From Deinococcus gobiensis I-0 (GTDB lineage Bacteria > Deinococcota > Deinococci > Deinococcales > Deinococcaceae), in NCBI RefSeq assembly GCF_000252445.1, contig NC_017793.1, positions 1 through 53,428 of the forward strand: 53,428 bases of DNA. The letters are read 5' to 3'. Made by a program: the position numbers and the translations under genes. Positions 42,536 through 50,735 of this stretch are shown piece by piece. Within the stretch, counting starts at the first letter, position 1. Each line of letters begins with the position of its first letter. Under the pieces are notes generated by a model. The model was not told where the DNA came from. It worked only from the letters and a program-made list of their open reading frames with translations, and did no database searches.

Positions 42536-43524
42536 CGGTCCACGCCCGCCTGACCGTTGACCCACCGCCGCCCACACCTCGGCGATGGTCCGCATGGCTC
42601 TCTGCTGTTCGGCGAACCGCAACAGGTCACCGGCCACCTGGGACAACCAGGTCCAACAGGGGAGGTAGGTAAGGTGCATGGCATAGCCCCTCACCGTCAC
42701 GCCGCGTGACTTCTGAGCATGTACCTGTAGGCCACGGCGGAAGCGCAGCGGCCCCGCCGCCAATAGGGCATTGAGCGGCACCCGTGAACGTGTCACCAAA
42801 GTCAGCACCTGGCCACCATGGACATCTCGCCGACACATCTCGCCAGTCGGCGAGCGGGTTCCCTCCCCCGACGTACGGCCGCCCGCCACGCTCAGCTCGT
42901 TGCGAACGCCGTGGGCTCTGGCGTGAAGGGTCGCGAGCTCCGGCGCAGCGGCTGAGCTTCCAGATGGTCAAGTGTCCGTCCTCCTCCGTTCGGGACCCAC
43001 GCTGAGCGTGAGCTGAGGGTGGACCAGGGGCGGCAACGTGTCGTAAAAACTCCTGCGGCGCGGCCGCAGGGTGTGTGGGGGAAAGAGAGACAGGACTGCG
43101 TACCCTGCTCGAAGGCTCTGCTTCAGCCCGGGAACATCTTGGGAAGAATCTCAGGATGTTCCTGCGTCGTGTTCCTACACCCCGAGGGCACCCTCCTGTG
43201 TAGGGAGAGCCTGCCCGGAAACTTTCCCGAGGGTCCCGACAGCTGGACCCCCCTGCACTTCCTCTGGAAGAAGGCGCGGACCATCGACGCCCACTCCCGT
43301 CTCCACAAGGTCCGAAGCCCAGAGACCTTGGGCTCAGGTCGTGGGCGAGTTCTCCACAATGAATCCTCTGTGCATCCTCTATGGGGGTACAGGACGTCGA
43401 CCGGAATGTGCATCTTCTATGGGCTTCCCGCCGGCGCTTCCGGGTCCAAGTTGTGGAGTCGCTGCCAGTTGGTTAGTCAGGGGCGGCCGCAGGCAGGTAG
43501 AGTCCGGTGAAAGAGGAAGGCCGA
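42536..43524. other. Long region without a confident gene
   Basis: On the minus strand a frame from the ATG at 42838 reads plausibly for about 105 codons (PLRFRRGLQVHAQKSRGV, LPCWTWLSQVAGDLLRF) but then runs antisense to the gene at 42320; it may be a decayed or misframed gene. From 43011 I see no gene. There is a 17-base direct repeat TGTGCATCCTCTATGGG (43369) / TGTGCATCTTCTATGGG (43407), and CTCCACAA occurs at 43352 and inverted at 43450. Confidence 0.4.
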
Positions 43525-43986
<462 letters not shown>

Positions 43987-44003
43987 CTCCCTAGCATAGG
44001 GAG
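43987..44003 (-). promoter_or_regulatory. Palindromic operator over the arsC -10
   Basis: CTCCCTA-GCA-TAGGGAG is a perfect 17-base palindrome directly abutting the arsC start and containing the TATGCT -10 on the minus strand. A repressor here would block a leaderless promoter. It does not look like a known ArsR site. Confidence 0.6.
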
Positions 44004-44185
44004 TCGTGTTGCCACGCCGCCGGGCACTGACCTGGGGGAGTGGCCACGCCCATGAAGAGCAGGTCAGAGAAGCGCAGGTGGAGCTGCTCGCGGCCTGAGG
44101 AGGTCAGGTCTCTCCTTCACCAGACTTTCTATCCCTTGATGCGGTCTGCGCAACAAGTAGGAGCAGCTCTTTACCCAATGAAGAG

Positions 44186-44203
44186 GGCCGCCCATAGGCG
44201 GCC
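44186..44203. terminator. GC-rich hairpin
   Basis: GGCCGCC-CATA-GGCGGCC is followed by TTTG on the plus strand and CTCTTC on the minus strand. It lies just downstream of the minus-strand gene at 44227 and is a likely terminator for it. Confidence 0.6.
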
Positions 44204-44226
44204 TTTGTAGGGATAGATCAGGCGCT

Positions 44227-44673
44227 TTACTTCTTGGTAGTGCGGCTCTTGGCTTTGGGCTTGGCGGCCTTGCGCGAGTTGCCCAGGTGCTGCCCCTTCT
44301 CGAAGCTCGACTGCATCTTGCGCCGGGTTTCCTCGACCATCGCCGCAAAATCCACCGCCCCGGCTTCCACCGCTTCCAGACTCGCCTTCGGGGCCGCTGT
44401 CCGGCGGGTCACCGCACTCAGCGACTCGTTCACCCCGTCAAACCACTCCTGGTAGGCCGGCGTGACATTCACGACCATATCTTTGACCGTGCGGGCATAC
44501 GTCTCGTCCACACCACGGCGGCGGTACGCCTTGGGCAGCTCAAAGCGTTCGGGCAGGTCCGCCGCTTCAATCTTGCCTTCCCGCACCGCATCACGAAACT
44601 GCTTGTAGAACGCGTCACTGCGTTGGGGGTTCGTCAGCTGTTCCATCTGCGCACTCAACTTTTCGTAGGCCAT
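44227..44673 (-). CDS. Hypothetical helical protein with basic tail
   Basis: 148 residues from the ATG at 44673, which follows TATAAC by seven bases; an in-frame extension to 44715 is rejected. Helices dominate (YEKLSAQMEQLTNPQRSDAF, YKQFRDAVREGKIEAADLPE, SLEAVEAGAVDFAAMVEETR). The C-terminus is a Lys-rich tail (RKAAKPKAKSRTTKK) typical of DNA- or RNA-binding proteins. The family is unknown. It is divergent from the sulfotransferase gene. Confidence 0.65.
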   Translation of the reverse strand: MAYEKLSAQMEQLTNPQRSDAFYKQFRDAVREGKIEAADLPERFELPKAYRRRGVDETYARTVKDMVVNVTPAYQEWFDGVNESLSAVTRRTAAPKASLEAVEAGAVDFAAMVEETRRKMQSSFEKGQHLGNSRKAAKPKAKSRTTKK

Positions 44674-44814
44674 ATCAAGAGTTATAGGTCCCCCTTTCTC
44701 TGAACGCAAGCCCACAGAAGAGATATCCCATCATCTTCGTCTCCTCAGCAGTTCACTATTTCACCGACGCTTCCTCAACGATTTCCTGCCGAGCTGCTCT
44801 AGGAGCGACATTCT

Positions 44815-45621
44815 ATGACCCGACCCAACTTCATGATCATCGGTGCCGCCAAAGCCGGCACGACCTCGCTTTACCACTATCTCCAGCAGCATCCCCAGAT
44901 CTACATGACCCCCACCAAGGAGACGAACTACTTCGCGCTGGTGGGACATCCCCTGGACTACGCGGGCCCAGGTGATCAGGACTACATCACCCGCTTCTCG
45001 GTTACGACCCCGGAAGGCTATGCGGCACAATTCGCCGGGGTGCAGGGGGAACGGGCCATCGGAGAGGCCTCGCCGCTCTACCTCTACGATGCCCAGACGC
45101 CGCAGCGTCTCAAAGCGGCCGTGCCAGACGTCCGCCTGATCGCGGTGCTGCGAGAACCAGTGACACGGGCCTACTCGGCGTTCTCACACCTGGTGCGCGA
45201 CGGCCGTGAACCGGCCGCGAGCTTCGCGGAGGCCCTGGAGCTGGAAGACGAGCGGATTGCGGCGGGCTGGGAGCACATCTGGCACTACACCCGCATGGGC
45301 CGCTATACCGAGCAGCTGCGGCGGTATCAGGCCCTGTTCGCCCCGGAGCAGCTACGGGTCTATCTACATGACGACCTTCTCCGTCGCCCGGACTGGGTGA
45401 TGCAGGACCTGCTGAAGTTCTTGGATGTCGATCCGTCCGCCATGCCGGACCAATCTGTGCGGCACAACGTCTCTGCGCTGGGATTACCGCACCTCCCGCC
45501 CCTCCTGCCGGAGGTGCAGGAGCGGCTAGAGGCCCTGTTTGCCCCTGAACGCGAGGCCCTGGCGGAACTGCTGGGCCGGGACCTCAGAGATTGGGAGCGG
45601 CAGGTCCTCACGGCGTACTGA
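44815..45621 (+). CDS. Sulfotransferase domain protein
   Basis: 268 residues with the PAPS-binding signature of the sulfotransferase family: 5'-phosphosulfate loop IIGAAKAGTTSLYHYL (residues 8-23) and 3'-phosphate motif VLREPVTRAYSAFSHL (about 105-120), plus NYFALVGHPLDYAG between. It transfers sulfate from PAPS to a hydroxyl or amine; bacterial relatives modify glycans or exopolysaccharides. The ATG at 44815 follows TAGGAG by nine bases. It has no operon partner, and a plasmid-borne sulfotransferase could alter surface sugars. The substrate is unknown. Confidence 0.88.
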   Translation: MTRPNFMIIGAAKAGTTSLYHYLQQHPQIYMTPTKETNYFALVGHPLDYAGPGDQDYITRFSVTTPEGYAAQFAGVQGERAIGEASPLYLYDAQTPQRLKAAVPDVRLIAVLREPVTRAYSAFSHLVRDGREPAASFAEALELEDERIAAGWEHIWHYTRMGRYTEQLRRYQALFAPEQLRVYLHDDLLRRPDWVMQDLLKFLDVDPSAMPDQSVRHNVSALGLPHLPPLLPEVQERLEALFAPEREALAELLGRDLRDWERQVLTAY

Positions 45622-45837
45622 GGGGAGAGGTGGCCAGGCAGACCTGAGCCGGAGAGAACAGTTCGAAGAACGTTAGAGGAGGGTGCTCGGTTCTGACCGC
45701 TACCCAGCACAGGGGTTCGGTCCTTTTCGGCGTACGCCAGTCACGGAGGGTGGCCAGCGTCAGGCGCACGCCTAGTCACGGATCTCAACTTCAGAACCCG
45801 CAAGTCGTGATTTTTGGCGATGTTGAGACGCCCAGCC

Positions 45838-46330
45838 CACCTCACTTCGTCCTCTTTTTTTGACTGTTCGGCATGTCAAGTTTTGTCAGGTTTTAGCCCG
45901 AGCCTCCCCTCCTCTTGGCACCCTCCGAGACGTCAAAAATCGCTGACCTGTCCTCGACCATCCAAAAGCAACAAAATTTCGCCCGTGAGGGCTGGGCACC
46001 TGTGCTTCCTTCCTTTTTTAGGGTGTCGATTCTGTCGGTTCTGCCTCCCCTCCGTGCCGCCATTTATGCGTCTGGGCGCCAGAAATCAGACCTGATGTTT
46101 GCACTTCCTCGTGTCGCTCTGGACCTGTCCGAAAATCCGAAAATACCCCCTTCTCCTCTCTTTTTTAGGTGTCAGTTCTGTCAGTTCTACGCCGCGATGA
46201 CTCCCTCTGGAATGGACCTGAACGCCATACCGAAGGTTGTCTTCAAGGTCAAAAACAGCAGAAAGTTCATGCCGCTTTTCTACCCCGCCCGGACCTGTCC
46301 AGCCCCTCTGGGCGAGGAGATTTCGCAACG
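45838..46330 (+). repeat. Degenerate direct repeats of about 150 bases, noncoding
   Basis: T-runs followed by a TGTC/GTTCTGTC motif recur near 45856, 46013 and 46164. The clearest pair is TTTTTTAGGGTGTCGATTC and TTTTTTAGGTGTCAGTTC, each followed by TGTC-GTTCT. GACCTGTCC recurs about 115-145 bases after each. Open frames here have no coding character. The rest of 45622-45837 shows nothing. Confidence 0.5.
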
Positions 46331-46651
46331 CGCATGCTTTCCACTTCCTCGCCCCTGAGCAGGCGTGAGCGTCACAGGCCTGCTTCGAGAGACGACCAAT
46401 TCAGACCCTTCCGAGGGAGGGGGCCTGGAACCCAAAAAGACGCGACCGTTGGCGACCGCCGAGCGGCCGCCTGGCGGTCATTCTCTACGTCATAGAGGAG
46501 AGATTTGATCGCCCCCGAACGGTCGCTTCCTGGCACTCAGGAGAGGCCTCCATCCGGCCTTCGACCTGAGGTTTCTCTATCAGTTCCGTGACTCCATCCA
46601 AGGGAAAGGCCCCATCCCTGGCCTCTCCCTGTCTCTTTGGGGAGGGTCGGG
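46331..46651. other. Noncoding stretch with inverted repeats
   Basis: No gene is seen. GCGACCGTT (46442-46450) pairs with AACGGTCGC (46518-46526), and GACCGCC (46454-46460) with GGCGGTC (46473-46479), giving nested dyads downstream of the operon that ends at 46652. Confidence 0.4.
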
Positions 46652-47158
46652 TTAGAGGTTCATGGCCCGGAGCAGCTCCACTCGATGGGGCTTCAACAAC
46701 TCCTCAAACAGGTGCACCAGATCCCCGCTCAGTCCCGGCTTACGTTCGAGCGACAGGAGGTCGCGCCGGTACCGGTACAGCACCTCCGGCGTCTTCGGCG
46801 TCGGCCACGTCCGCAGGGTTCCCAGGGTGATTCTGCCCCCCTCCGCCTCCGGCTTCACCAGCACCTTCAATGACAGGGGCGAGGTCAGGATCGTCCGCTC
46901 GCCGTACAGCAACTGCACGGGTTCCACCTTCGTGTAGAAGATGTCCCCGCCCGCCTTCTTACTCGGTCCCTGATCACGGCCCCGCGTGCTGTGCGTGAAC
47001 GTCAGCTGACCCTCCCCCAGCGGCGTGCGGTTGTCCGCCAGGATGGCCAGTGCCAGCCGATTCGCCACATGGCGCCCGTACTGTTCCTGCGCCGCGCGCT
47101 GGATCGCCACCTTGAGTTGGATCTCCGGCACTGGACGGGCATTGGTACCTGTGCTCAT
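46652..47158 (-). CDS. Hypothetical protein, last gene of nuclease operon
   Basis: 168 residues from the ATG at 47158, overlapping the nuclease stop (ATGA). A helical N-terminus (EIQLKVAIQRAAQEQYGRHV) precedes a beta-rich middle (GQLTFTHSTRG, EPVQLLYGERTILTSPLSLK) and a helical end (GDLVHLFEELLKPHRVELLR). I do not recognise the family. Coupling to a putative nuclease suggests joint function on plasmid DNA. Confidence 0.6.
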   Translation of the reverse strand: MSTGTNARPVPEIQLKVAIQRAAQEQYGRHVANRLALAILADNRTPLGEGQLTFTHSTRGRDQGPSKKAGGDIFYTKVEPVQLLYGERTILTSPLSLKVLVKPEAEGGRITLGTLRTWPTPKTPEVLYRYRRDLLSLERKPGLSGDLVHLFEELLKPHRVELLRAMNL

Positions 47159-47517
47159 GCCTCTTCCTTCCAACCCTTGCCACTGCGCTTGACCATGACG
47201 AAGGTCATGAACGGATAGGCTGCCTGCACCTCGCGCCACTTCACCTTGAACTCGGCCGTCTCCACGCCCTTCACGTCCCGCGTATCCACCCGCCCGTCCG
47301 CCCAGAAGCACAGGAAGTCCGCCACGTACCGGGTGCCCCCGGGCAGGTAGAAGACCGGCTGCCGCATCACGCCCACGAGCTGCTGTGCCCGGAGGGCCAG
47401 CTGCAGCACGTCGTGATAGTCCGCCTCGGCCTTGCTGTCGAACGAGACGCCGGCGCGCTCCGTCCGGACTGCCCCGAACTTGTGCGTGGCCTTGCGACCC
47501 GGCTGGAAGCGGGTCAC
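47155..47517 (-). CDS. DUF1064-type putative nuclease
   Basis: 120 residues from the GTG at 47517, which overlaps the previous stop. The pattern KFGAVRTERAGVSFDSKAEA, then RQPVFYLPGGTRYVADFLCF and DTRDVKGVETAEFKVKWREV matches DUF1064 phage/plasmid proteins, whose E...D...DxK layout is that of PD-(D/E)xK nucleases (Glu in SKAEAD, Asp in VADFL, Asp-Val-Lys). The expected role is resolution or cleavage of branched DNA during replication or recombination, as for phage RusA-like enzymes. The family call is good; activity is inferred. Confidence 0.75.
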   Translation of the reverse strand: MTRFQPGRKATHKFGAVRTERAGVSFDSKAEADYHDVLQLALRAQQLVGVMRQPVFYLPGGTRYVADFLCFWADGRVDTRDVKGVETAEFKVKWREVQAAYPFMTFVMVKRSGKGWKEEA

Positions 47518-48017
47518 GCCTCCACCCAGAACTCGGCCTGCCGTCCCCGCCCACCGGTCTCGATCCTCACCACACCGCGCCGGGCCAGGTGATGCGCGAA
47601 AGCACTCGCCAGCTGAAGGGGCAGCCCACACTCGTCGGCGATCTCTACCGCCAAGAGGCGAACACCTGGGAACTCGGCGATGACGTCGTAGACCTGACGT
47701 GCTCGTGTCCCTGGCTGGGGGAGGGCTGGGGGCCGGGGGGTGCGGGGGTCCAGCCGCCGACGTGCAACGAAGGCCTCGCCTTCCGGCGTCAGCACACAGG
47801 TGGCTTTGCTGGTCTTGCGCTCTGCTGGGGTGGTCGGGCGGATCAGGCCCTCGAGGAGGTGGACCCGCAAGTGACTCTTGATGCGCTGTCCGGCAGTGGT
47901 CAGGGGCTCCCCTGCAGGGGTGTGCGTGTCGCCGCAGACCCAGCAGGCCCAGGGGGCAGGGGGCTTTGGCACAGGCTGGGAGGCGGAGGGACGGGGTGCG
48001 CGGGGATTCAAGGACAT
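47514..48017 (-). CDS. Winged-helix protein with cysteine pair
   Basis: 167 residues from the ATG at 48017 (GGAG ten bases upstream). A CWVCGDTHTP motif near residue 25 may be half of a zinc site. Two winged-helix-like regions follow: RIKSHLRVHLLEGLIRPTTP with a TPEGEAF wing end, and VRLLAVEIADECGLPLQLAS with HLARRGVVRIETGGRG. Probably DNA-binding. It is the second of four coupled minus-strand genes. Family unknown. Confidence 0.55.
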   Translation of the reverse strand: MSLNPRAPRPSASQPVPKPPAPWACWVCGDTHTPAGEPLTTAGQRIKSHLRVHLLEGLIRPTTPAERKTSKATCVLTPEGEAFVARRRLDPRTPRPPALPQPGTRARQVYDVIAEFPGVRLLAVEIADECGLPLQLASAFAHHLARRGVVRIETGGRGRQAEFWVEA

Positions 48018-48045
48018 GGACAACCTCTCCGTGGAGTGGGGACGA

Positions 48046-48390
48046 TCAGGGACGCTCCGAATCCAGACGGCGCTGGGCGACTTCGCCGAGGCTGGGGCCG
48101 CGACGTGGAGAGTGCAGGGGGCCATACCGCTCTGCGAACTTCACGCGGGCCTGTTCGCCCCGAGCGGTCAGGACATAGCCCGGGCCGGTGGGCGAGTGGG
48201 GTTCCCAGCGCAGCTGTCCGGTGGTCTGGTGCAACTGCCGGAAGAGCACGAGGTGGTAACTGCTGATGGCGGTGCGGTCGCCGTGGCGGCGCAGGCCTGT
48301 GGCCTCGAGGGCCGGGAGGGACTTGAGTGGCGCACCACTGAACACGGAGAGCAGGCCATACAGGTGGGGCACGAACTGGTGCTGTGGCAC
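48046..48390 (-). CDS. Small winged-helix-like protein, first gene of nuclease operon
   Basis: 114 residues from the GTG at 48390 behind CAGGAG; a longer frame to 48450 is less likely. Sequence features (FVPHLYGLLSVFSGAPLKSL, ISSYHLVLFRQLHQTTGQLR, GYVLTARGEQARVKFAERYG) suggest a winged helix with a terminal helix. It resembles the second half of the next gene in layout. It could regulate the operon. Family unknown. Confidence 0.5.
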   Translation of the reverse strand: MPQHQFVPHLYGLLSVFSGAPLKSLPALEATGLRRHGDRTAISSYHLVLFRQLHQTTGQLRWEPHSPTGPGYVLTARGEQARVKFAERYGPLHSPRRGPSLGEVAQRRLDSERP

Positions 48391-48767
48391 AAGGACTCCT
48401 GAGATCAGCGGCGAAGCACGGCCGCACTGTGGACGAGGACGCGCAGGCATGGTGAGCTCCCGCTCAGGACAGCTGCCGCCTGGCCCTCCCAGCTCCAGGG
48501 GATTTGCATAACCTTCCCCGCGCCACTCACCTCTCCCCTCTCTGGGGCCGAGTGGGCCCCGCAGCTCGACTGGGGTCCGGTCAGCAGCTGCCTGCCTGAG
48601 GCGCTCATCACCTGACTGCCCTGAAAGCTGGGCCGCACCAAACTGCCGCAGGGTCGATGCCCCTGGTATTCGGTGGCCTCACCCTTCTCGGGGCGAACGC
48701 GACTGCGCCACAACAGGCACGTCGTGCATGAATCAGACACCGCCACTTCTCTCCAGTCTTTCCAAAA

Positions 48768-48843
48768 ACCTGAAAACCTGAAAACTGGTAAAACGGTTAA
48801 TCTGCTTTCCCGAGAACAGGAAAACCCGGTAACCGGATATACT
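48768..48843 (+). promoter_or_regulatory. parA promoter with candidate centromere repeats
   Basis: ACCTGAAAACCTGAAA (48768-48783) and CCCGGTAACCGG (about 48826-48836) precede TATACT (48838-48843), six bases before the parA ATG. The 16-base element recurs exactly at 49551-49566 and the second one nearly at 49536. These are candidate binding sites of the ribbon-helix-helix partner. Confidence 0.6.
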
Positions 48844-48849
48844 GTTTTC

Positions 48850-49474
48850 ATGTACAGAATCGCTGTCGCCAACGACAAGGGCGGTGTGGGCAAAACCACC
48901 ACGTCGGTCAGCCTTGCCACCCTTTTTGCCGAGAAGGCCCCCCACCCTCCTGGTGGATGCCGACGAGAAAACCATGAGTGCCCTGGAATGGGCGGCGGCT
49001 GGCCCAGACCTGCTCCCGTGCACCGTGATCTCGATTCAGGATCTGGAAGACACGGATCTGAGTGACTACGGTTACGTGATCCTCGATACGAAGGCCGGCG
49101 AAGAGTCGTCTGATCTCCTGGCCCTGGCCCGCACCGTCGATCTCCTGATCGTCCCCACGAAGCCGGACGCGCTGAGCCTGCGCGCCCTGGTCAAGACCCT
49201 GGCGCCCCTGATCGAGGAGGGCATTGAGAACTACCGCGTCCTGATCGTCGATGTGCCCCCAGCCCCGAGCACGGACGGGCACGAGGCGCGGGTCGCCCTG
49301 ATGGATGAGGGGGTACCTGTATTCGCGCGTGACGTCCGCCGGGCCTCGGCCTTCAACAAGGCGGCGCTCGCGGGAACACCCGTACGGGCAGTCCGGGGTG
49401 ACCAGCGCGCCAAGTTGGCGAGCATGGACTACGAACTGGTCCTGCGCGAAATCCTGAAGGGCGTGCCCGCATGA
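48850..49474 (+). CDS. parA: ParA-family partition ATPase, frame broken at a C-run
   Basis: From the ATG at 48850 the sequence MYRIAVANDKGGVGKTTTSV is a deviant Walker A of ParA (KGGVGKT). After FAEKAP the frame breaks at a C6 run (48938-48943); with five Cs it reads on as TLLVDADEKTMSALEWA, LSDYGYVILDTKAG (Walker B) and a normal ParA end of about 207 residues in all. ParA ATPases move plasmid copies along the nucleoid together with a centromere-binding partner, here the overlapping next gene. As written the protein is truncated; either a sequencing error or loss of function explains this. Confidence 0.85.
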
Positions 49475-49761
49475 GCAGGCCCACCAGCAAGTTCGGCGGC
49501 GCACTGGCCAAGCTCCGGCAGGAATCAGCATCCAACCCGGAAACCGGAGAACCTGAAAACCTGAAAGCAGGTAAACAGGAACGCCCGGTCGTACCGGCCG
49601 CTGCGCCCGCACCGGAACCTGCTGCCCGCGAGAAATACTCGACGAGCCTGCCGAGCAACCTCGTGAAGGCAATGAAGCTCCACGCGGTGAAAGCCGGGGT
49701 GAAGGATTACGCCGTGGTTGAGGCTGCCCTCCGGGAGTATCTCGAGCGTCACGGCGACTGA
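49471..49761 (+). CDS. parB: Ribbon-helix-helix centromere-binding partner of ParA
   Basis: 96 residues; the ATG overlaps the parA stop (ATGA). The N-terminus (KFGGALAKLRQESAS) could contact ParA, the middle is a flexible Pro/Ala/Glu linker, and residues about 55-94 (YSTSLPSNLVKAMKLHAVKA, then DYAVVEAALREYLERHG) form a ribbon-helix-helix domain like small ParB/ParG proteins of type Ib systems. It would bind the repeats upstream of parA and those inside its own gene, and repress the operon. The symbol is by role only; it is not related to long ParB proteins. Confidence 0.75.
   Translation: MSRPTSKFGGALAKLRQESASNPETGEPENLKAGKQERPVVPAAAPAPEPAAREKYSTSLPSNLVKAMKLHAVKAGVKDYAVVEAALREYLERHGD
49536..49566 (+). 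repeat. Copy of parA-upstream repeats inside parB
   Basis: CCCGGAAACCGG (49536-49547) and ACCTGAAAACCTGAAA (49551-49566) repeat the elements before parA in reversed order, within the linker-coding part of the RHH gene. An internal centromere site would explain why this linker DNA is constrained. Confidence 0.55.
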
Positions 49762-49817
49762 ACACCCTGGGGGAGAGGGGAGGGGAGAGGCGCGAGCCCT
49801 CCCCGTTTGCGTGGACC

Positions 49818-50084
49818 CTACGCAAAGACGGTCCCTCCTTCCCCACGTGCCCAGGCTGGAAGCGGGGGCAGGCCCTGGCGCTCGGCATACAGCGGCTCAG
49901 GCATGCCGTACACGTCAGTCACCCCTATGACCTCATAGCCCATCAGCAACTGCTCCGGAGTGGGGCACTGCATCTGAGGCAGCGGGCAGGCCGCCGTGTG
50001 CAGCCGGACCGTGAGCAGCGCGACGTGCAGGCCGCGCGGCACCTGGGGCGGGTACAACTCCCGGAGCAGGGCCGCGAGGTTCAT
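49818..50084 (-). CDS. Hypothetical protein
   Basis: 88 residues from the ATG at 50084, overlapping the stop of the upstream gene (ATGA). It has a strand-like segment (GLHVALLTVRLHTAAC), a CPTPEQLLMGYEVIGVTDVY stretch and a Gly/Pro-rich end. The family is not recognised. Coupling to the next gene is the main evidence that it is real. It converges with the partition operon. Confidence 0.5.
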   Translation of the reverse strand: MNLAALLRELYPPQVPRGLHVALLTVRLHTAACPLPQMQCPTPEQLLMGYEVIGVTDVYGMPEPLYAERQGLPPLPAWARGEGGTVFA

Positions 50085-50374
50085 GACGCTCCGAAGAAGC
50101 CGTCGAGGAAGGCCCTGGCCTCAGAGTCCAGGAACTTGCGGGGCGTGGCCGCCAGGTGCCGCACGTACGTTGCGAGGGCCCGGCCCTGGGTTGGAGAGAG
50201 AGCCAGCACCGACAGGCTCAGGGTGTCGCCCTCCCACACCGGCATGAGCTGTCCTGCGACGGCTTCCTGCACGGCTGCGCCCTGCTGTGCCCACAGGTCA
50301 TCGGTCAGGGGAGAGGGCACCTCAGCACTGGCCACGACGAGCGGCAGCGTCAAGGGCACGCGGCGCGGCGTCAT
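50081..50374 (-). CDS. Hypothetical protein coupled to 49818 gene
   Basis: 97 residues from the ATG at 50374 behind GGAAGG. It has a beta-like start (RVPLTLPLVVASAEVPSPLT) and a helical end (GRALATYVRHLAATPRKFLD, ARAFLDGFF). Family unknown. The spacer from 50375 to 50670 upstream holds no visible gene. Confidence 0.5.
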   Translation of the reverse strand: MTPRRVPLTLPLVVASAEVPSPLTDDLWAQQGAAVQEAVAGQLMPVWEGDTLSLSVLALSPTQGRALATYVRHLAATPRKFLDSEARAFLDGFFGAS

Positions 50375-50670
50375 ACCTTCCTCCTACCCGTGCTTGTCCC
50401 GCAGAAGGAAGGCATGACCGCGCGCTGCTTGTCGGTCAGCATGGAGAGCAGGGCCGTCCGCCAAGCACGAGAGTCGGCGCTCAAGGGTCGCATGCCTCCA
50501 TGCTCGCCAACTCACTCCCTCCTCATGTCACTTCACCGTCTGGCGCGATGGAAAGGTACAAAAGCTCCCCGGCTGACGCCGGAGGTGTGGTCAGGTTGGA
50601 ACCCGGAGACTTCGCGCAGGTGGGAGGCGTCTCGACAGAATCTTCCTGAACACGCTTGAAGTCGATGATC

Positions 50671-50735
50671 GCAAAAACCATTGATGGTATTGATGGTTTT
50701 TGCAAAAATACGGAGTCATCCCCTATGGTGATCCC
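50671..50735 (+). promoter_or_regulatory. AbiE promoter with inverted-repeat operator
   Basis: GCAAAAACCAT (50671-50681) and ATGGTTTTTGC (50693-50703) form a perfect 11-bp inverted repeat over the -35 (TTGCAA, 50700-50705). TATGGT (50724-50729) is 18 bases on and six before the ATG, a leaderless start. AbiEi antitoxins are known to bind inverted repeats and repress their own operon. Confidence 0.7.

Noticed and set aside
42074..42889. 271-codon minus-strand frame
   Set aside because: It is antisense to the leaderless gene at 42320 and its last third is low-complexity; only the first part reads plausibly.
45915..46358. 147-codon plus-strand frame
   Set aside because: It covers the noncoding repeats; there is no start signal or domain.
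47385..48266. 293-codon plus-strand frame
   Set aside because: It is antisense to three coupled minus-strand genes with better starts and motifs.
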